Positions 35,320-43,999 of a DNA stretch of 64,000 nucleotides are shown here, in pieces. The translations under genes were made by a program, and so were the position numbers. Positions within the stretch are counted from its first letter, which is position 1. Each line of letters starts with the position of its first letter. Location: NCBI RefSeq assembly GCF_049977365.1, contig NZ_JBNGEN010000001.1, forward strand, positions 434,001 to 498,000, read 5' to 3'. The stretch comes from Brachymonas sp049977365. GTDB lineage: Bacteria > Pseudomonadota > Gammaproteobacteria > Burkholderiales > Burkholderiaceae_C. Under the pieces are notes generated by a model. The model worked only from the letters and a program-made list of their open reading frames with translations, had not been told where the DNA came from and made no database searches.

Positions 35320-35763
35320 TCAGCGCGAGGCTGACGCAGCAGGCTTGCTGCTGGTGCGTGATTGTACCAAAGAAGCGTCCGCTTTTTCGGCGGAAGCGGG
35401 ACTCATTCCCGGTACGAGACTGCCTGGCTGGACCTGCGATGCCGCAGGAGCGGGTACCGGAGCAGATGCGGACTGTGCCGCGGCGGGCAGGCCACTGAGC
35501 ACACTCCCGCCAGCTGCACCGCCTCGCAAATTACCAAAATAGGCCAGCACAAGAGTGACCACAAAGAAGATTGTCGCCAAGACCGCCGTGGATCGGGACA
35601 GAAAGTTGGCACTACCGCTGGCGCCGAACAGGCTCCCGGATGCGCCACTTCCAAACGCGGCTCCCATGTCTGCACCTTTGCCGTGCTGCATGAGAATGAG
35701 ACCGATCATCGCCAATGCGGAAAGGATCTGGATCACCAACAGGATGTTGAGAAGGAAATGCAT
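35320..35763 (-). CDS. secG: Preprotein translocase subunit SecG
   Basis: 147 residues. Two membrane helices (LLNILLVIQILSALAMIGLILM and AVLATIFFVVTLVLAYFG) flank the conserved GADMGAAFGSGASGSLFG loop. The C-terminal ~65 residues are an Ala/Pro/Ser-rich tail, longer than in E. coli SecG (110 residues). The ATG at 35763 is the family start. It accompanies SecYE in the Sec channel. It lies between tpiA and tRNA-Leu. Confidence 0.95.
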   Translation of the reverse strand: MHFLLNILLVIQILSALAMIGLILMQHGKGADMGAAFGSGASGSLFGASGSANFLSRSTAVLATIFFVVTLVLAYFGNLRGGAAGGSVLSGLPAAAQSASAPVPAPAASQVQPGSLVPGMSPASAEKADASLVQSRTSSKPAASASR

Positions 35764-35826
35764 AGAAGAATCTGGAAATGAACAAGGCCCTGCGCTGCGC
35801 GCGAGGGCCGATTGATAAAGCAAATT

Positions 35827-36570
35827 TTACTCTGCGGCACGCACAATCGCGAGAAAATCTGCCGACTTGAGTGAAGCCCCGCCGATCAGACCACCGTCGA
35901 TGTCTGGCTGTGCCAGGAGTTCTGCTGCATTGGCAGGATTCATGCTGCCACCATACAGAAGGTGGATGCGGTCAGCCCGGTCAGTCGCTGCACGCAGCTG
36001 GGCACGAAGGATGGCATGCACCTTCTGCGCTTGCTCGGGAGTCGCAGTCTTGCCTGTGCCTATGGCCCAGATGGGCTCGTAGGCCACGACGACCTCACTG
36101 ATGCAACGTCCCAGGAGATGAATGACGGCAGACAGCTGGCGCTTGACGACGAAGTCGGTCATGCCCTCTTCCTTCTCTGCCAGGCTTTCACCCACACAGA
36201 CGATCGGAGTGATGCCGGCAGTGAGGGCTCGCTGCGCCTTGATGGCGACATGGGTATCGGTTTCAGCCTGATGCTGACGGCGCTCGCTGTGCCCCACGAT
36301 GGCGTAGCGCACCCCGAAGTCTCGAAGCATGGCAGCTGAGACATCACCGGTATAGGCCCCTGATTCATGTGACGAAACATTCTGAGCTCCCAGCGCGATG
36401 ACAGACTGCCCCCCGAGAAGCCCCTGCACCTGAGACAGATATGGAGATGGCACGCAGATGGCCACGTCACAGGAAGGATTGCCCACTCCTGCGCACAGTT
36501 CACGAACCAGCTGTTCGTTGGCCGAAAGGCTCCCGTTCATCTTCCAATTGCCGGCAATGAGTTTTTTCAT
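35827..36570 (-). CDS. tpiA: Triosephosphate isomerase
   Basis: 247 residues, normal length. Interconverts dihydroxyacetone phosphate and glyceraldehyde 3-phosphate. IAGNWKMNG (catalytic Lys), YAIVGHSERR (catalytic His) and VVAYEPIWAIGTGKTA (catalytic Glu and loop 6) are all present. It is followed by secG 63 bases downstream and preceded by the quinone oxidoreductase gene. Confidence 0.98.
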   Translation of the reverse strand: MKKLIAGNWKMNGSLSANEQLVRELCAGVGNPSCDVAICVPSPYLSQVQGLLGGQSVIALGAQNVSSHESGAYTGDVSAAMLRDFGVRYAIVGHSERRQHQAETDTHVAIKAQRALTAGITPIVCVGESLAEKEEGMTDFVVKRQLSAVIHLLGRCISEVVVAYEPIWAIGTGKTATPEQAQKVHAILRAQLRAATDRADRIHLLYGGSMNPANAAELLAQPDIDGGLIGGASLKSADFLAIVRAAE

Positions 36571-36589
36571 GTCGCTGTGTTCTCTCTTG

Positions 36590-37579
36590 TTACCACGTCA
36601 ATACGATTTTTCCGATATGTCGGTTTGATTCCATGAGGGCATGTGCCGCTGCAGCCTCTGCAGCAGGGAAAGTGGCAAACACCGTCGGCTTGATGGCACC
36701 GCATTCGATGAGCGGCCACACCGTTTCTCGCAGACGATGTGCAATGGCACGCTTGAATTCCACCGAGCGCGGCCTGAGCGTGGAGCCCGTGATGGTGAGG
36801 CGGCGCATGAGCACCTTGGCTGCATTGAAATCAGCCTGCGTTCCTCCCTGAATGGCGATGATGACCAGACGGCCGTCTTCTGCCAGACAGTCGACTTCGC
36901 GAGCCACATAGGCTCCAGCCACCATGTCCAGAATCACATCGACACCCGCTCCTTGAGTCAAGGTACGGACTTCCTGAGAAAAATCCTGTGTCTTGTAATT
37001 GATGGCTGCGTCGGCACCCAATTCCAGGCAGGCATGGCATTTGTCGTCACTGCCGGCAGTCGCAATGACTTGCGCGCCCATCGCCTTGGCCATCTGGATG
37101 GCTGTGACACCAATACCGCTGGTGCCTCCCTGAACGAGCAGTGTCTCCCCCGCCTCAAGATGGCCACGATCGAAGACATTGCTCCAAACGGTGAAGAAGG
37201 TTTCCGGAAGACTCGCCGCCTGGATCATGTCCAGCCCTTTCGGCACGGGCAGGCACTGAGCCGCAGGGGCCACGCAGTATTGCGCGTACCCACCTCCAGC
37301 CACCAGGGCACACACCCGATCTCCCATGGCTATCTCAGCCGATTGCATGGCAGCCTCGTCGCCTGCCACGATCTCGCCTGCGACTTCCAGACCCGGCAGA
37401 TCGGAAGCCCCTGGAGGGACGGGATAACGCCCTTTGCGCTGCAACACATCGGGACGGTTCACGCCAGATGCCGCCACCCGAATGAGCACCTCCCCTTCCC
37501 CGGGGACGGGGATGGGAAGGTCCACGGGTTGCAACACATCAGGAGCACCGTATTCACGAATGGCAATGGCCTTCATCAT
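36590..37579 (-). CDS. NAD(P)H quinone oxidoreductase, PIG3-like zinc-independent MDR family
   Basis: 329 residues. GroES-like N-domain (VLIRVAASGVNRPDVLQRKGRYPVP) then a Rossmann domain with LLVQGGTSGIGVTAIQMAKAMGAQVIATAGSDDK. SLPETFFTVWSNVF and RPRSVEFKRAIA are typical of the PIG3/Qor group. No structural zinc cysteines. The start is taken at 37579, eight bases after GGAG; Met at 37576 is the alternative. Follows pnp by 19 bases, so probably co-transcribed. Confidence 0.88.
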   Translation of the reverse strand: MMKAIAIREYGAPDVLQPVDLPIPVPGEGEVLIRVAASGVNRPDVLQRKGRYPVPPGASDLPGLEVAGEIVAGDEAAMQSAEIAMGDRVCALVAGGGYAQYCVAPAAQCLPVPKGLDMIQAASLPETFFTVWSNVFDRGHLEAGETLLVQGGTSGIGVTAIQMAKAMGAQVIATAGSDDKCHACLELGADAAINYKTQDFSQEVRTLTQGAGVDVILDMVAGAYVAREVDCLAEDGRLVIIAIQGGTQADFNAAKVLMRRLTITGSTLRPRSVEFKRAIAHRLRETVWPLIECGAIKPTVFATFPAAEAAAAHALMESNRHIGKIVLTW

Positions 37580-37598
37580 GGCGTGTGCTCCGATTGCA

Positions 37599-39806
37599 TC
37601 AGGATTGGGGTTGCTGAGGCTGCTGCTCGCCTGCATGGCGAGCCCCACCGTTGCCGTTGCCACGATCGAAACGGTCTCCGCGATCTCCGCGTTCGGAACG
37701 ACCGCTGCCCTCGGGACGCTCCAGAAGCGCTTTCATGGACAGCTTGATGCGCCCCTTGTCGTCGGTTTCGAGCGCCTTGACACGCACCACCTGCCCTTCG
37801 TGCAGATAGTCGCTGACCTTTTCCACGCGCTCATGCGCGATCTGGCTGATATGGAGCAGGCCATCCTTGCCAGGCAGTACATTGACCAGCGCACCGAAAT
37901 CCAGGATCTTGACCACAGGACCTTCGTAGACCTTGCCCACCTCGACTTCGGCAGTGATCTGCTCGATGCGACGCTTGGCCTCTTCGGCTCGGGCGGTGTC
38001 GGTGCTGGCGATGGTGATGGTGCCATCTTCCGCAATGTCGATCTGGGTTCCGGTTTCTTCGGTCAGCTGGCGAATGGTTGCTCCACCCTTGCCGATGACG
38101 TCACGAATCTTTTCAGGATTGATCTTGAGGGTGTACAGACGAGGCGCAAATTCGGACACTTCGGAACGTGCCTCCCCCATGGCAGCCTGCATCTTGCCCA
38201 GGATGTGCATGCGCGCTTCCTTGGCCTGGGCCAGTGCCACCTGCATGATTTCCTTGGTGATGCCCTGGATCTTGATGTCCATCTGCAGAGCCGTGACACC
38301 ATCGGTGGTACCAGCTACCTTGAAGTCCATGTCACCCAGGTGATCTTCATCGCCCAGGATATCGGTCAGGACGGCAAAGCGGTTGTCTTCCTTGATCAGC
38401 CCCATGGCGATGCCTGCCACGTGTGCCTTCATGGGAACCCCTGCATCCAGCAGGCTCAGACAACCACCGCACACGGACGCCATGGAGGAAGACCCGTTGG
38501 ATTCGGTGATTTCCGACACCACGCGGATGGTGTAGGGAAACTCGTCCTTGCTGGGCAGACATGCCAGCAGGGCGCGCTTGGCCAGACGGCCATGACCGAT
38601 TTCGCGGCGCTTGGTGCTGCCCATGCGCCCCACTTCGCCCGTGGCGAAGGGAGGCATGTTGTAGTGGAAGAGAAAGCGGTCTTCGTATTCGCCTGCCAGG
38701 GCATCGATGCGCTGTGCATCACGCTCGGTGCCGAGTGTGGTCACGACCAGTGCCTGGGTTTCACCACGGGTAAACAGGGCGGAGCCATGGGTGCGCGGCA
38801 GCACGCTGCTGCGGATTTCGATGGGGCGCACGGTACGTGTGTCGCGGCCATCGATGCGGGGCTCACCGGCCAGGATCTGGCCGCGCACGATGCGGGCTTC
38901 CAGCTCGAACAGCAGGTTGTCGACCTTGACCTCGTCGAAGGCCACGCCTTCGGCTGTCAGGTCTGCCTTGACGGCCGCATAGGCTTCACGCAGAGCCTGG
39001 GTTCGTGCCTGCTTGCTGCGGATCTGGTAAGCCGCATGCACCTTGTCGGAAGCCAGGGCATTGACCTTTGCAATGAATGCCTCGTCCTTGGCTTCGGGCT
39101 GCCAGTCCCACATGGGCTTGCCGGCTTCGCGCACGAGTTCATGGATGGCATTGATAGCGATCTTGCCTTGCTCATGCCCGAACACGACAGCACCCAGCAT
39201 GACATCTTCGGAAAGTTGCTGCGCCTCGGATTCCACCATCAGCACGGCGGTTTCGGTGCCTGCCACCACGAGGTCGAGCTTGCTGTTCTTGCGCTGCGTC
39301 TGTCCAGGGTTGAGCACATATTCGCCGTTGATGTAACCAACGCGCGCTGCACCGATGGGGCCGTTGAAGGGAATGCCGGAGATGGCGAGCGCTGCACTCA
39401 CTCCGATCAGGGCTGCGATGTCGGCATCCACTTCAGGATTGAGAGACACCGTGTGGACCACCACATGCACTTCGTTGTAAAAACCCTCGGGAAACAGCGG
39501 ACGGATCGGGCGGTCGATGAGACGGCTCGTGAGCGTTTCGAGTTCGCTGGGCTTGGCTTCGCGCTTGAAAAAGCTGCCCGGAATCTTGCCTGCCGCATAG
39601 GTCTTTTCGATGTAGTCGACGGTCAGGGGAAAGAAATCCTGACCCGGCTTGGCGTTCTTGGAGCCAACCACCGTGGCGAGCACGACGGTGTCATCGATGT
39701 TGACCAGCACGGCCCCGCTGGCCTGACGGGCAATTTCACCGGTCTCGAGGGTGACGGTATGTTGCCCCCACTGGAAAGTTTTGGTGACTTTATTGAAGAT
39801 GGACAT
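37599..39806 (-). CDS. pnp: Polyribonucleotide nucleotidyltransferase (PNPase)
   Basis: 735 residues. Two RNase PH domains (the second contains RTHGSALFTRGETQALVVTTLG and a phosphate-binding GSSSMASVCGG), a KH domain (IRDVIGKGGATIRQLTEETGTQIDI) and an S1 domain (GPVVKILDFGALVNVLPGKDGLLHISQI). The last ~35 residues are Arg/Gly/Asp-rich. It degrades RNA 3' to 5' using phosphate. The ATG at 39806 is the family start; a longer frame to 39896 runs over the leader hairpin and is rejected. Confidence 0.98.
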   Translation of the reverse strand: MSIFNKVTKTFQWGQHTVTLETGEIARQASGAVLVNIDDTVVLATVVGSKNAKPGQDFFPLTVDYIEKTYAAGKIPGSFFKREAKPSELETLTSRLIDRPIRPLFPEGFYNEVHVVVHTVSLNPEVDADIAALIGVSAALAISGIPFNGPIGAARVGYINGEYVLNPGQTQRKNSKLDLVVAGTETAVLMVESEAQQLSEDVMLGAVVFGHEQGKIAINAIHELVREAGKPMWDWQPEAKDEAFIAKVNALASDKVHAAYQIRSKQARTQALREAYAAVKADLTAEGVAFDEVKVDNLLFELEARIVRGQILAGEPRIDGRDTRTVRPIEIRSSVLPRTHGSALFTRGETQALVVTTLGTERDAQRIDALAGEYEDRFLFHYNMPPFATGEVGRMGSTKRREIGHGRLAKRALLACLPSKDEFPYTIRVVSEITESNGSSSMASVCGGCLSLLDAGVPMKAHVAGIAMGLIKEDNRFAVLTDILGDEDHLGDMDFKVAGTTDGVTALQMDIKIQGITKEIMQVALAQAKEARMHILGKMQAAMGEARSEVSEFAPRLYTLKINPEKIRDVIGKGGATIRQLTEETGTQIDIAEDGTITIASTDTARAEEAKRRIEQITAEVEVGKVYEGPVVKILDFGALVNVLPGKDGLLHISQIAHERVEKVSDYLHEGQVVRVKALETDDKGRIKLSMKALLERPEGSGRSERGDRGDRFDRGNGNGGARHAGEQQPQQPQS

Positions 39807-39849
39807 GGTTTTCTCCTGAAAGAAAGGAGCACCCTGCAGCACACGATGC

Positions 39850-39892
39850 CATTCCATCGATGCCGATCGGTTGTCGATGCATCCATGGAATG
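39850..39892 (-). promoter_or_regulatory. Long hairpin in the pnp leader (candidate RNase III / autoregulation site)
   Basis: CATTCCAT (39850-39857) pairs with ATGGAATG (39885-39892). After one C/C mismatch GATGC (39859-39863) pairs with GCATC (39879-39883), giving a 14-position stem 44 bases before the pnp ATG. The E. coli pnp leader forms a duplex that RNase III and PNPase use for autoregulation; this element is placed similarly. Confidence 0.5.
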
Positions 39893-39921
39893 ACACAGCT
39901 TCGAGCTGACAAAGAACCCCT

Positions 39922-39962
39922 GAAAAAACAAAACGCCTGAGGGATGGACATCTCTCAGGCGT
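39922..39962 (-). terminator. Terminator after rpsO
   Basis: ACGCCTGAG / CTCAGGCGT stem, followed on the minus strand by TTTTGTTTTTT. It lies between rpsO and pnp and would reduce readthrough. Confidence 0.85.
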
Positions 39963-39979
39963 CTCTTGCCGGATTGCGC

Positions 39980-40237
39980 TTACTTGCGCAGACCCAGTTT
40001 GGCGATGAGTGCCAGATAGCGGTCGGCATCCTTGGACTTGAGGTAGTCGAGGAGCTTGCGACGGCGGCTCACCATGCGCAGAAGACCGCGACGACCATGA
40101 TGGTCCTTGGTATGCTGCTTGAAGTGAGGCGTCAGTTCATTGATGCGTGCGGTCAGCAGGGCCACTTGCACTTCGGGACTGCCAGTATCGTTGGCACTGC
40201 GAGCGTTATCGGTGATAACGGCGATTTTGTCGACCAT
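39980..40237 (-). CDS. rpsO: 30S ribosomal protein S15
   Basis: 85 residues, slightly shorter than the usual 89 because of its N-terminus (MVDKIAVITDNARSA). From NDTGSPEVQVALLTARINELT on it is the typical S15, including HHGRRGLLRMVSRRRKLLDYL, which binds 16S rRNA. Upstream of pnp as in most bacteria. Confidence 0.97.
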   Translation of the reverse strand: MVDKIAVITDNARSANDTGSPEVQVALLTARINELTPHFKQHTKDHHGRRGLLRMVSRRRKLLDYLKSKDADRYLALIAKLGLRK

Positions 40238-40336
40238 GGAATTTCCTTGGAATCATCAGACTTGCGCTATGGGCCGGATTGCCCACGCGTGTACTTTTGC
40301 GCACGTGCCGCATGGCAAGCATGCAAAAGCTTTGCG

Positions 40337-40365
40337 AGTATAGCTGATCCACACAGGGAGAACAA
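40337..40365 (-). promoter_or_regulatory. Promoter of rpsO
   Basis: Minus strand TTGTTC (40365-40360), 17-base spacer, TATACT (40342-40337), about 100 bases before the rpsO ATG. Confidence 0.55.
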
Positions 40366-40409
40366 GAACGGTGCACCGCGGTGGCTATGGCCCCTGCACC
40401 TTCCCTGGA

Positions 40410-41453
40410 TCACGACAGAACAGGCGCCATGTCCAGCCCCCAGCGGGGACGCACGTCGAAGGCATAGTTTTTTGCAGGCTGCGCCAATCCCCGCTGCAGC
40501 CGCATGGCGGCCGCCAGCGCGATCATGGCCCCATTATCGGTACACAGATGCAGCTCGGGATAGTGCACGCGCACTCCCTTGGCGGCGCAGGCAGCCCCAA
40601 GCTGCGCCCGCAGGCTGGCATTGGCACCGACTCCGCCCGCCACGACCAGGCGATTCATACCCGTGCGGGCAAGCGCGGCCATGGCCTTTTTCGTCAACAC
40701 TTCCACGATGGCGGCCTGCGTGCTGGCCGCGATGTCTGCACGCATCCGAGAGGACAGAGGAGCATGCCTGCGGACCTGGGTCAGAACGGCCGTCTTGAGT
40801 CCAGCAAAGGAAAAATCGAGATCGCCACTGTGCAGGAGCGGCCGAGGCAAGGCAACGGCCGATGGATCGCCCGACTCCGCCAATCGGCCCAGTTCAGGCC
40901 CTCCTGGATAGGGAAGCCCCAGCAGTTTGGCAGACTTGTCGAATGCCTCGCCCGCTGCATCGTCAATGGTTTCGCCGAGCAAGGTGTAACACCCTACTCC
41001 CTCGACATGCATCAGCTGGGTATGCCCCCCGGAAACCAGCAGAGCCACGAATGGAAATTCTGGAGGATCTGCACTGAGGAAGGGAGAGAGCAGATGGCCT
41101 TCGAGATGATGAACACCCCATACAGGCCGATCGAGGGCTGCCGCAAGACTGCAGGCGGCTCCTGCACCCACAAGAAGCGCCCCTGCCAGCCCCGGTCCCT
41201 GGGTATAGGCAACCACGTCCACGGATTCCAGTGTCTGGCCTGCAGCTGCCATGACCTTCCTCACGAGAGGCACGACTCGGCGGATGTGGTCGCGGCTGGC
41301 GAGCTCGGGAACCACTCCCCCATAGGCACGGTGCATGTCGATCTGACTGTGAAGGGCATGGGCAAGGAGGCAGGGAATGTCTGCACCTGCCTGCGTCTGG
41401 ACCAGTGCCACTCCAGTTTCATCACAGGAAGATTCGATGCCGAGAACCAACAT
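40410..41453 (-). CDS. tsaD: tRNA N6-adenosine threonylcarbamoyltransferase TsaD
   Basis: 347 residues. Transfers threonylcarbamoyl to A37 of tRNAs that read ANN codons, working with TsaB and TsaE. MLVLGIESSCDETGVAL begins the ASKHA fold. VHHLEGHLLSPFL carries the HxxxH metal site; LLVSGGHTQLMHVEG and VVAGGVGANASLR follow in order. The ATG at 41453 is the family start; ten further codons upstream are not conserved. Confidence 0.97.
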   Translation of the reverse strand: MLVLGIESSCDETGVALVQTQAGADIPCLLAHALHSQIDMHRAYGGVVPELASRDHIRRVVPLVRKVMAAAGQTLESVDVVAYTQGPGLAGALLVGAGAACSLAAALDRPVWGVHHLEGHLLSPFLSADPPEFPFVALLVSGGHTQLMHVEGVGCYTLLGETIDDAAGEAFDKSAKLLGLPYPGGPELGRLAESGDPSAVALPRPLLHSGDLDFSFAGLKTAVLTQVRRHAPLSSRMRADIAASTQAAIVEVLTKKAMAALARTGMNRLVVAGGVGANASLRAQLGAACAAKGVRVHYPELHLCTDNGAMIALAAAMRLQRGLAQPAKNYAFDVRPRWGLDMAPVLS

Positions 41454-41583
41454 GGAAGAATGCTTTCGAAGAGGAGGAATCAAGGTGTCATTGTGCCGCT
41501 TCCTGCACGGTCCTGCCGAGAGGATGACGACCGCACCATGGCCATGCGATCATGGTCCGCGCACTCCATGCGCACCGAAAACG

Positions 41584-41612
41584 AAAAAGCCCGAACCAAG
41601 GGTACGGGCTTT
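41584..41612 (-). terminator. Terminator of the hupB-tRNA-Val transcript
   Basis: AAGCCCGTACC / GGTTCGGGCTT stem on the minus strand (one T-T mismatch), then TTTTC. It lies 17 bases after tRNA-Val. Confidence 0.85.
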
Positions 41613-41628
41613 GACGCAGACCATGAAG

Positions 41629-41704
41629 TGGTGGGTGTTGACGGGGTCGAACCGCCGACCTACGCCTTGTAAGGGCGCCGCTCTACCAACTGAGCTAAAC
41701 ACCC
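41629..41704 (-). tRNA. tRNA-Val (TAC)
   Basis: GGGTGTT/AACACCC acceptor stem, anticodon loop CTTACAA (anticodon TAC), GGTTCGACCC T-arm and encoded CCA. It begins 17 bases after the HU stop codon, with no terminator or promoter between. Confidence 0.97.
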
Positions 41705-41721
41705 ACTTGTGTGATCCTGGC

Positions 41722-41994
41722 TCAGTTAAGGGCGTCTTTGAGACCCTTGCCTGGGCGGAATCTGGGAATTCTAGCAGCCTTTATGTTGATCTGAGCCCCG
41801 GTGCGCGGGTTTCTTCCTGTGCGTGCGGCGCGCTTGCCCACCGCAAAGGTGCCAAATCCCACCAGAGACACGGCGCCCCCCTTTTTGAGGGTAATGCGAA
41901 CTGCCTCCAGTGTGGCATCCAGCGCACGCGTGGCGGTGGCCTTGGACAGGTCGGCCTCCTTGGCGATATGCTCAATCAGTTCTGCTTTGTTCAC
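41722..41994 (-). CDS. hupB: DNA-binding protein HU
   Basis: 90 residues. The complete HU fold: MNKAELIEHIAKEADLSKATATRALDA, GFGTFAVGKRAARTGRNPRTGAQI (start of the DNA-clasping arm) and PRFRPGKGLKDALN. Nucleoid-associated protein that bends DNA. Reads into tRNA-Val, so the mRNA and tRNA are probably one primary transcript. Confidence 0.96.
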   Translation of the reverse strand: MNKAELIEHIAKEADLSKATATRALDATLEAVRITLKKGGAVSLVGFGTFAVGKRAARTGRNPRTGAQINIKAARIPRFRPGKGLKDALN

Positions 41995-42038
41995 GACGAT
42001 TCCCCAGATTTGGTAAACGTTTTTTCTGACAGGGAGAT

Positions 42039-42044
42039 ACTATA
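42039..42044 (-). promoter_or_regulatory. Possible -10 element for hupB
   Basis: TATAGT on the minus strand 45 bases before the HU ATG. The preceding TTTTGACGG is too close to serve as a -35, so the assignment is weak. Confidence 0.3.
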
Positions 42045-42175
42045 CCGTCAAAACACGGGAGGCTTGCGCCCTGCTGCGCAGGGGTTCAGCCAGCGCCGAT
42101 CAGAGGCCGGCTCCTGAATGGGAGAGCTATTGTAAAAGCAATCGCATGGGCGCCCGGCAGAGGTTGCGAGAGATG

Positions 42176-43291
42176 CTATGTCCGACCGGAAGTGCACAGG
42201 ATGTGCGTCAGCGCCTGGTCGATGGCGGTGCCAAGACTTTCCGTGGTCCCCGTTCCGCCCAGATCCGGGGTCAGACAGCCTGGTTGCCGCGCCTTCAGAA
42301 CCGCATCGATGGCTCGCAGAATGGCATCGTGAGCGGGGCGATGCCCCAGGAAATCGAGCATCATGGCGCCAGCCCATATCTGTCCAATGGGATTGGCCAC
42401 TCCTCTGCCGGCGATGTCGGGCGCAGAACCGTGCACGGGCTCGAAGAGCGAAGGGTAGCGACGCGTAGGATTGAGGTTGGCACTCGGAGCGATGCCGATA
42501 GTGCCCGTACAGGCCGGCCCCAGATCGCTCAGGATGTCACCGAACAGGTTGCTGGCCACCACGACATCGAAGAACTCGGGGCGCTGGACGAAATGGGCTG
42601 TCAGGATGTCAATATGGAACTTGTCGACGACGACGTCCGGATACTGTCCCGCCATGGCTGCCACACGCTCATCCCAATAGGGCATGGTGATAGCGATGCC
42701 ATTGGACTTGGTGGCACTGGTGAGATGCCGACGGGGGCGTGACTGTGCCAGCTCGAAAGCAAATCGCAGCACGCGATCGACGCCCACGCGGGTCATGACC
42801 GTTTCCTGCATGACCATCTCGCGCTCGGTGCCCTCGAACATGCGCCCACCGATTGCCGAATACTCGCCCTCGGTGTTTTCGCGCACGATCAGCATGTCGA
42901 TCTCGCCGGGCTGTCGCGGCGTACCATCGCGACGCACAACGGGAGCCGTAATGCCTGGCATGAGACGTGCTGGACGCAGATTGATGTACTGGTCGAATTC
43001 ACGTCGGAAAAGAAGCAGTGATTCCCAGAGCGAGATGTGGTCCGGAATTTTGTCGGGCCATCCGACCGCACCGAAATACAGCGCATCGTAGCCAGAGAGC
43101 TGCTGCTTCCAGTCAGGAGGCAGCATGCAGCCATGACGCTCGTAATAAGGCCAGCAGGCGAAGTCGAAGGTATCGAACTGCAGGGATACCCTCAGGTGCG
43201 CTGCTGCCGTTCTGAGAATTCGAAGCCCCTGGGGCATGACTTCCTGGCCGATGCCATCTCCGGCAATGACGGCAATGCGTTGGGGGTTCAT
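42176..43291 (-). CDS. Tartrate dehydrogenase / D-malate dehydrogenase-type decarboxylating dehydrogenase
   Basis: 371 residues of the isocitrate/isopropylmalate dehydrogenase family. MNPQRIAVIAGDGIGQEVMPQG, YFGAVGWPDKIPDHISLW, NLRPARLMPG, VRENTEGEYS and LTSATKSNGIAITMPYWDE fit the tartrate dehydrogenase (TtuC/DmlA-like) subgroup better than LeuB. The YEPVHGSAPDIAG-type nucleotide motif is present as FEPVHGSAPDIAGRGVANPIGQ. It oxidatively decarboxylates a 2-hydroxy diacid with NAD(P). It lies alone between hupB and pgsA with no tartrate gene nearby. The substrate is inferred from subfamily only. Confidence 0.85.
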   Translation of the reverse strand: MNPQRIAVIAGDGIGQEVMPQGLRILRTAAAHLRVSLQFDTFDFACWPYYERHGCMLPPDWKQQLSGYDALYFGAVGWPDKIPDHISLWESLLLFRREFDQYINLRPARLMPGITAPVVRRDGTPRQPGEIDMLIVRENTEGEYSAIGGRMFEGTEREMVMQETVMTRVGVDRVLRFAFELAQSRPRRHLTSATKSNGIAITMPYWDERVAAMAGQYPDVVVDKFHIDILTAHFVQRPEFFDVVVASNLFGDILSDLGPACTGTIGIAPSANLNPTRRYPSLFEPVHGSAPDIAGRGVANPIGQIWAGAMMLDFLGHRPAHDAILRAIDAVLKARQPGCLTPDLGGTGTTESLGTAIDQALTHILCTSGRT

Positions 43292-43333
43292 GGCGTCACG
43301 GGCTCCAGTGGACAGGCTGCAGATCTGTCCTGG

Positions 43334-43903
43334 TCAATGTGCACGGGCACGAATTTCGGGAACTGCACGGCGCATGTAGTAGACCATGGACCAGACGGTG
43401 AGCACCACAGCTACCCAGAGCAGCCAGGTTCCCCATGCATGGGTATCGATCATTCCGCCAAGCAGACGTCCGTCATAAAGGAGCAGAGGGATGGCGATCA
43501 TCTGGACCGTGGTCTTGAGCTTGCCGATCATGTGCACGGCCACACTGCGCGAGGCCCCGATCTGTGCCATCCATTCGCGCAGGGCGGTGATGGCGATTTC
43601 GCGGCCGATGATGATCAAGGCCGCAAACACATCGGCGCGCTGCAGATGCACGAGCATGAGGATGCTGGCACAGACAAGAAACTTGTCGGCCACTGGATCA
43701 AGGAAAGCGCCGAACGCCGATGTCTGGTTCAGGCGACGCGCCAGAAACCCATCGAGCCAGTCCGTAATGGCAAAGAGCACAAAAAGAAGCGCAGCCGCCA
43801 AATTCTGCAGATGCGGTGCCATCGGCAGATAGAAGACACCCATCAGCAGCGGTATGGCCGCGATCCGCGTCCAGGTGAGGATGGTGGGTATGGTGAAAAA
43901 CAT
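43334..43903 (-). CDS. pgsA: CDP-diacylglycerol--glycerol-3-phosphate 3-phosphatidyltransferase
   Basis: 189 residues, polytopic. The CDP-alcohol phosphotransferase motif runs from DWLDGFLARRLNQTSAFGAFLDPVADK (DGxxARx8Gx3Dx3D satisfied). It makes phosphatidylglycerol phosphate in the inner membrane. It lies 96 bases after uvrC on the same strand; uvrC-pgsA neighbourhood is common in proteobacteria. Confidence 0.95.
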   Translation of the reverse strand: MFFTIPTILTWTRIAAIPLLMGVFYLPMAPHLQNLAAALLFVLFAITDWLDGFLARRLNQTSAFGAFLDPVADKFLVCASILMLVHLQRADVFAALIIIGREIAITALREWMAQIGASRSVAVHMIGKLKTTVQMIAIPLLLYDGRLLGGMIDTHAWGTWLLWVAVVLTVWSMVYYMRRAVPEIRARAH

Positions 43904-43999
43904 GGCAGATCACTGAAACGAAACGGCTCCGATCCGGAGCATGTTCGTCGGGTATTGTGGCATGGTTTGCAAGGGACGCGCAGCGGCCCTCCCGGAAGC

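Noticed and set aside
37434..39893. 819-codon open frame on the plus strand
   Set aside because: Shadow of pnp on the opposite strand; no domain, and the antisense gene has complete PNPase domains.
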